Positions 41,777 to 44,983 of a stretch of 44,983 bases of DNA are shown one piece after another (position 1 is the first letter of the stretch; every line of letters begins with the position of its first letter). The notes below the pieces were generated by a model. That model ran no database searches. It saw only the letters and a list, made by a program, of their open reading frames with translations, and was not told the origin of the DNA. The DNA is from Micavibrio sp. (GTDB lineage Bacteria > Pseudomonadota > Alphaproteobacteria > Micavibrionales > Micavibrionaceae). The stretch lies in NCBI GenBank assembly GCA_012960155.1, contig DUBU01000005.1, forward strand, positions 1 through 44,983, in the 5' to 3' direction. A program made the translations under genes and the position numbers.

Positions 41777-44104
41777 ATGAAAGAAAGCTTTCGCAAGGAC
41801 GCGCTGGACTACCACCGTTTACCAAAGCCTGGCAAAATCGCCATTAAAGCCACAAAAGCCATGGACACGCAGAGAGACCTTGCTCTCGCCTACTCCCCAG
41901 GCGTTGCGGTACCTTGTGAAGAAATTGCAGCAGATCCTCTAAAGGCACTGGATTACACATCACGTGGCAACGTTGTTGCTGTTATCTCGAACGGTACAGC
42001 TGTTCTCGGCCTTGGTGATATCGGCGCTCTTGCTTCCAAGCCTGTTATGGAAGGGAAAGCGGTTCTATTTAAGAAATTCGCGAATATCGACTCCATTGAT
42101 ATCGAAATCGACGAAAAAGACCCAGACGCATTGGTCGAAACGATTGCCCGCCTTGAGCCAAGCTTCGGCGGCATCAACCTTGAAGATATCAAAGCCCCTG
42201 AGTGTTTCGAGATCGAACAGCGCCTAAAAGAGCGCATGAACATTCCTGTTTTCCACGACGACCAGCATGGAACTGCCATTATCGTGGGCGCCGCTATGAC
42301 AAACTGGCTACACCACTCCGGTCGTAAAGTGGAAGACATTAAACTAGTCTGTAATGGCGCAGGCGCTTCTGCGATTGCTTGCCTCAACATTCTGGTTGGT
42401 ATTGGCGTAAGAAAAGAAAACATCACAGTTTGTGACCGTAACGGCGTTATCTACGAAGGCCGCAACGAAGGCATGGATCCTATCAAAGAGCAATATGCCC
42501 GTAAAACAAAGCTGCGCACACTCACAGAAGCCATCAAAGGTGCCGACGTATTCTTGGGCCTATCAGGTCCGAATGCGATCACTGGTAAAGAGATCAAAAC
42601 TATGGCGGCAGCACCGCTGATCATGGCACTAGCTAACCCGACACCTGAAATCATGCCTGAAGAAGCACGCGAAGCTAAGCCTGATGCGATTATCTGCACA
42701 GGCCGTTCGGACTATCCGAACCAGGTTAACAACGTATTGTGTTTCCCATTCCTGTTCCGCGGTGCATTGGACGTTGGTGCAACAGCGATTAACGAAGACA
42801 TGAAAATCGCATGTGTTAAAGCTATTGCCGAACTCGCCCGTAAAGAAGCATCAGCCGAAGTTGCGGCTGTCTACAGTGACGAGCATCTAGAATTCGGCCC
42901 TGAATACCTGATCCCGAAAGCCTTCGACCCACGTTTGATCATTGAACTGCCTCTGGCTGTCGCTAAAGCAGCGATGGACAGCGGTGTAGCAACGCGCCCG
43001 ATCACAGATTGGGATGCTTATAAAAACACGCTTCAAAGCTACACTTACCGTACAAGCATGGTCATGCGCCCTATTCTTGACCGTGCACATCTGAACCCGC
43101 AGCGCGTTTGCTACTGTGAAGGTGAAGAAGAGCGCATCCTGCAAGCTGTTCAAACAGTTATCGATGAACGCTTGGCTAAACCAATCCTGATTGGTCGCCG
43201 CAACGTTGTCGAAATGCGTATCAAGCAACTGCGCCTGCGTATGGAAATCGACAAAGACTTTGAACTGGTCGATCCTGAATCCGACAATCGTTACCGTGAT
43301 TACTGGACGTCTTACCATGAAATCATGGAGCGTCGCGGCATTACGCCAGCCATGGCACGCACGGCCGTACGCACGAACACGACAATCATCGGTGCACTGA
43401 TGGTTCACAAAGGCGATGCCGATGCTGTGATCTGCGGTACAGAAGGCCACTTCAAAAAGCATATGACGGATGTTGTAAACATTCTTGGCCTAAAACCTGG
43501 TGTTGAAACAGCGGCTGCGATGAACGCACTGATGCTGGATCGTGGCACGTATTTCTTTACAGACACACAGGTAAACCCGGATCCGTCAATCGCACAGATC
43601 AGTGAGATGACTTTGCTGGCTGCTGAAGAGATCGAGCGTTTCGGTATCAAACCTAAGATCGCCCTGTTATCTCACTCAAACTTCGGCACGCACGAAAACC
43701 AAACAGCGTTCAAAATGCGTGCGGCCATTGAAGATTTGCGTCAACGCGCACCTTCACTGGAAATCGAAGGTGAGATGCACGCAGATGCCGCACTATCCGA
43801 GAAAATCCGCAAGGACATCATGCCGAACTCTAAACTGACAGGCGAAGCAAACCTGTTTGTGTTCCCTGGCATTGATTCCGCCAATATTTCTTTCAACATG
43901 GTAAAAGTACTCGGCGGCGGCATTTCAATCGGCCCTCTTTTGCTCGGCGTATCACGTCCGGCACACATCCTCACACCATCAGCAACAGCGCGCGGCATTG
44001 TAAATATGTCCGCACTAGCAAGCGTGGCTGCGCAGGTGGAAAAAGAATGTGCCGCACAAAAAGCCGCTCCGAAGAAAACTAGCAAAAAGAAAAAAGTCGC
44101 CTAA
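41777..44104 (+). CDS. maeB: NADP-dependent malic enzyme with phosphotransacetylase-like domain (MaeB)
   Basis: Oxidatively decarboxylates malate to pyruvate with NADPH. 775 residues. The N-terminal malic domain (1-430) has LALAYSPGVAVPCEEI, ISNGTAVLGLGDIGALASKP, FGGINLEDIKAPECFEIE, PVFHDDQHGTAIIVGAAMTN and the dinucleotide loop VCNGAGASAIACLNIL. The C-terminal part (440-755) is a phosphotransacetylase-like regulatory domain (GAL MVHKGDADAVICGTEG region, LLSHSNFGTHENQTAFKM). A Lys-rich tail (TSKKKKVA) closes it. GAGGA lies 8 bases before the ATG. It probably supplies pyruvate and NADPH when acetyl-CoA or fatty acids are the carbon source. Confidence 0.95.
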   Translation: MKESFRKDALDYHRLPKPGKIAIKATKAMDTQRDLALAYSPGVAVPCEEIAADPLKALDYTSRGNVVAVISNGTAVLGLGDIGALASKPVMEGKAVLFKKFANIDSIDIEIDEKDPDALVETIARLEPSFGGINLEDIKAPECFEIEQRLKERMNIPVFHDDQHGTAIIVGAAMTNWLHHSGRKVEDIKLVCNGAGASAIACLNILVGIGVRKENITVCDRNGVIYEGRNEGMDPIKEQYARKTKLRTLTEAIKGADVFLGLSGPNAITGKEIKTMAAAPLIMALANPTPEIMPEEAREAKPDAIICTGRSDYPNQVNNVLCFPFLFRGALDVGATAINEDMKIACVKAIAELARKEASAEVAAVYSDEHLEFGPEYLIPKAFDPRLIIELPLAVAKAAMDSGVATRPITDWDAYKNTLQSYTYRTSMVMRPILDRAHLNPQRVCYCEGEEERILQAVQTVIDERLAKPILIGRRNVVEMRIKQLRLRMEIDKDFELVDPESDNRYRDYWTSYHEIMERRGITPAMARTAVRTNTTIIGALMVHKGDADAVICGTEGHFKKHMTDVVNILGLKPGVETAAAMNALMLDRGTYFFTDTQVNPDPSIAQISEMTLLAAEEIERFGIKPKIALLSHSNFGTHENQTAFKMRAAIEDLRQRAPSLEIEGEMHADAALSEKIRKDIMPNSKLTGEANLFVFPGIDSANISFNMVKVLGGGISIGPLLLGVSRPAHILTPSATARGIVNMSALASVAAQVEKECAAQKAAPKKTSKKKKVA

Positions 44105-44120
44105 TCTTTCTTTGAAATTG

Positions 44121-44129
44121 TGCTATACA
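44121..44129 (+). promoter_or_regulatory. Extended -10 promoter of mgtE
   Basis: TGCTATACA, an extended -10 (TGn before TATACA). It ends 7 bases before the ATG at 44137, again with no Shine-Dalgarno sequence. No convincing -35 box is visible. Confidence 0.35.
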
Positions 44130-44130
44130 G

Positions 44131-44772
44131 ATGCGCATGAGTAACGCATCTGAGAAAACACCTGAAACTTTGCTGGAGGAAGCCCAAAAAGCTTTCCAGG
44201 AAGAACTCGACCCTGTGGGTCTGAGTGACAATGACATTGTCGAAATTCAGGATGCGCTGCAAAGCGGTTACGAAGATGCGGTTGTCGAAAGCCTTGCCGA
44301 GCTTGGCCCTGCTGACGCTGCGGAACTTATCTCCAAGATTAAAGACGAAGAGCGTGAGCTGCTGCTAAAAGACCACGGCGCCGCGTTTGAGCCTTATACC
44401 TTCGTTGAACTTGATCCTGAAATGCGTCGTATCGCGCTGGAGAATATGGAGCCCACGCAGGTTGCTGCCATTATCTCCGAACTGGACAGTGATGACGCGC
44501 TGGAGCTGATCGAACCGCTAAGCGATGAATTCCAGCAGCAGATCATCAAAAAGCTATCCGCCAAACTGCGCCTGACATTGGAAGAAGGTCTAAGCTTCCC
44601 AGAGGAAAGTGCTGGTCGTTTGATGCAGCGTGAATTCGTGGCTATTCCCGAATTCTGGACTGTTGGTAAAACAATTGATTACCTGCGTGCCGCCTCACAT
44701 GAATTACCTGAGAGCTTTTTTGATATTTTTGCCTCTGTACGTGTCGGTTTGAGCATGACAGTTGGGACATAG
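44131..44772 (+). pseudogene. mgtE: Magnesium transporter MgtE, N-terminal fragment, interrupted
   Basis: The reading frame encodes the MgtE cytosolic N-domain (VVESLAELGPADAAELIS, ELDPEMRRIALENMEPTQV, AAIISELDSDDALELIEPL) and the beginning of the first CBS domain (SAGRLMQREFVAIPEFWTVG and SFFDIF). Full MgtE proteins are about 450 residues, with two CBS domains and five membrane helices. Here similarity ends at residue 200 (base 44730); 13 unrelated residues and a stop follow in AT-rich DNA. The rest of the channel is absent from the window, so this copy cannot transport magnesium. The break coincides with an antisense HNH endonuclease gene. The start may be 44131 or 44137. Confidence 0.8.
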
Positions 44773-44983
44773 TAATCTCAAGTTGGATAATGTATTGTCT
44801 TTGTGATTTCCATTGATATGATCTAATTCGATAGGTATTGGTTGATTATTCCATTCGATTCTTCGGCATTTTGAGCATTTATACTCAAAAATAGATTCGC
44901 TTAAAAGTCGTTTCTTTAAATCATATGAACTAATACCACATACGTTGTTTAGGTAGTCTTCTATGGGTCGTCTTGGGCCAAGT
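44704..44983 (-). CDS. HNH endonuclease, 5' part missing at window edge
   Basis: Hand-translated on the minus strand: 92 codons from the right edge to a TAA at 44704-44706. It contains RRPIEDYLNN, SYDLKKRLLSESIFEYKC with a C-x2-C pair (KCSKC), EWNNQPIPIELDHINGNH, DNTLSNLRLLCPNCHAQT and DTYRGKNIKKALR. The DHIN/N/CPNCH set with two zinc-binding CxxC pairs is a clear HNH nuclease of the free-standing type found in phages and homing elements. Its last nine codons overlap mgtE on the other strand. Bases 44741-44983 have about 35% G+C by hand count, lower than the genes before it. Its start and upstream domain lie beyond the window. Confidence 0.88.
   Translation of the reverse strand, partial: LGPRRPIEDYLNNVCGISSYDLKKRLLSESIFEYKCSKCRRIEWNNQPIPIELDHINGNHKDNTLSNLRLLCPNCHAQTDTYRGKNIKKALR

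Overview
The window looks like a chromosomal piece of an alphaproteobacterium with roughly balanced base composition. Supporting signs are the neighbourhood of yajC-secD-secF with a Mth938-domain protein and a squalene/phytoene-synthase-like protein (relatives of the mitochondrial complex I assembly factors NDUFAF3 and NDUFAF6), a GTTC-N7-GTTC LexA-type direct repeat in front of a Y-family polymerase, TrmFO, a MaeB-type malic enzyme fused to a phosphotransacetylase domain, and an N-formylglutamate amidohydrolase. A Micavibrio-like or Rhodospirillales-like host is possible but is only a guess.

Layout. 1-6458: a leucine/isovalerate (liu) degradation cluster on the minus strand (biotin carboxylase subunit cut by the left edge, methylglutaconyl-CoA hydratase, carboxyltransferase subunit), interleaved with small secreted, Sel1-repeat and unknown genes. 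6586-9369: a cysteine-synthase-like gene, an unknown gene and a secreted His-rich protein. 9465-15447: a fatty-acid oxidation operon (acyl-CoA ligase, thiolase, two-domain hydroxyacyl-CoA dehydrogenase/hydratase) closed by a strong terminator. 15546-20967: lipoprotein, tandem TerB protein, SOS-controlled polymerase, GNAT, and a coupled pair of BPL_N amidotransferase-like paralogues. 21027-25826: trmFO operon with a hydrolase, a FecR protein and an exoribonuclease. 25896-31663: Sec accessory genes and assembly-factor homologues, split by sodB and a phosphoesterase. 31768-40405: a triple DUF3592 membrane protein, pcm and a LysM/M23 lipoprotein, serS, lipB and several poorly known genes. 40490-44983: an orphan pstB, tRNA-Leu(GAG), maeB, and mgtE, which is broken near the right edge by AT-rich DNA carrying an antisense HNH endonuclease gene.

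The metabolic genes fit one theme: acyl-CoA compounds from fatty acids and leucine go to acetyl-CoA, with MaeB supplying pyruvate/NADPH. Most other genes are housekeeping (tRNA modification and charging, Sec export, lipoylation, protein repair, cell wall).

The most unusual signals are: (1) the HNH-carrying insertion in mgtE; (2) several genes whose -10 box lies only 6-8 bases before the start codon with no Shine-Dalgarno sequence, which predicts leaderless mRNAs; two of these share an identical 15-base promoter block; (3) the tandem BPL_N pair; (4) the LexA box; (5) three convergent gene pairs that share one TTAA as both stop codons. No CRISPR array, complete insertion sequence, rRNA or replication origin was seen. 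No stretch longer than 300 bases lacks a gene; the longest gaps (2166-2392, 17075-17299, 19184-19405, 35012-35198) hold promoters, hairpins or nothing I recognise.
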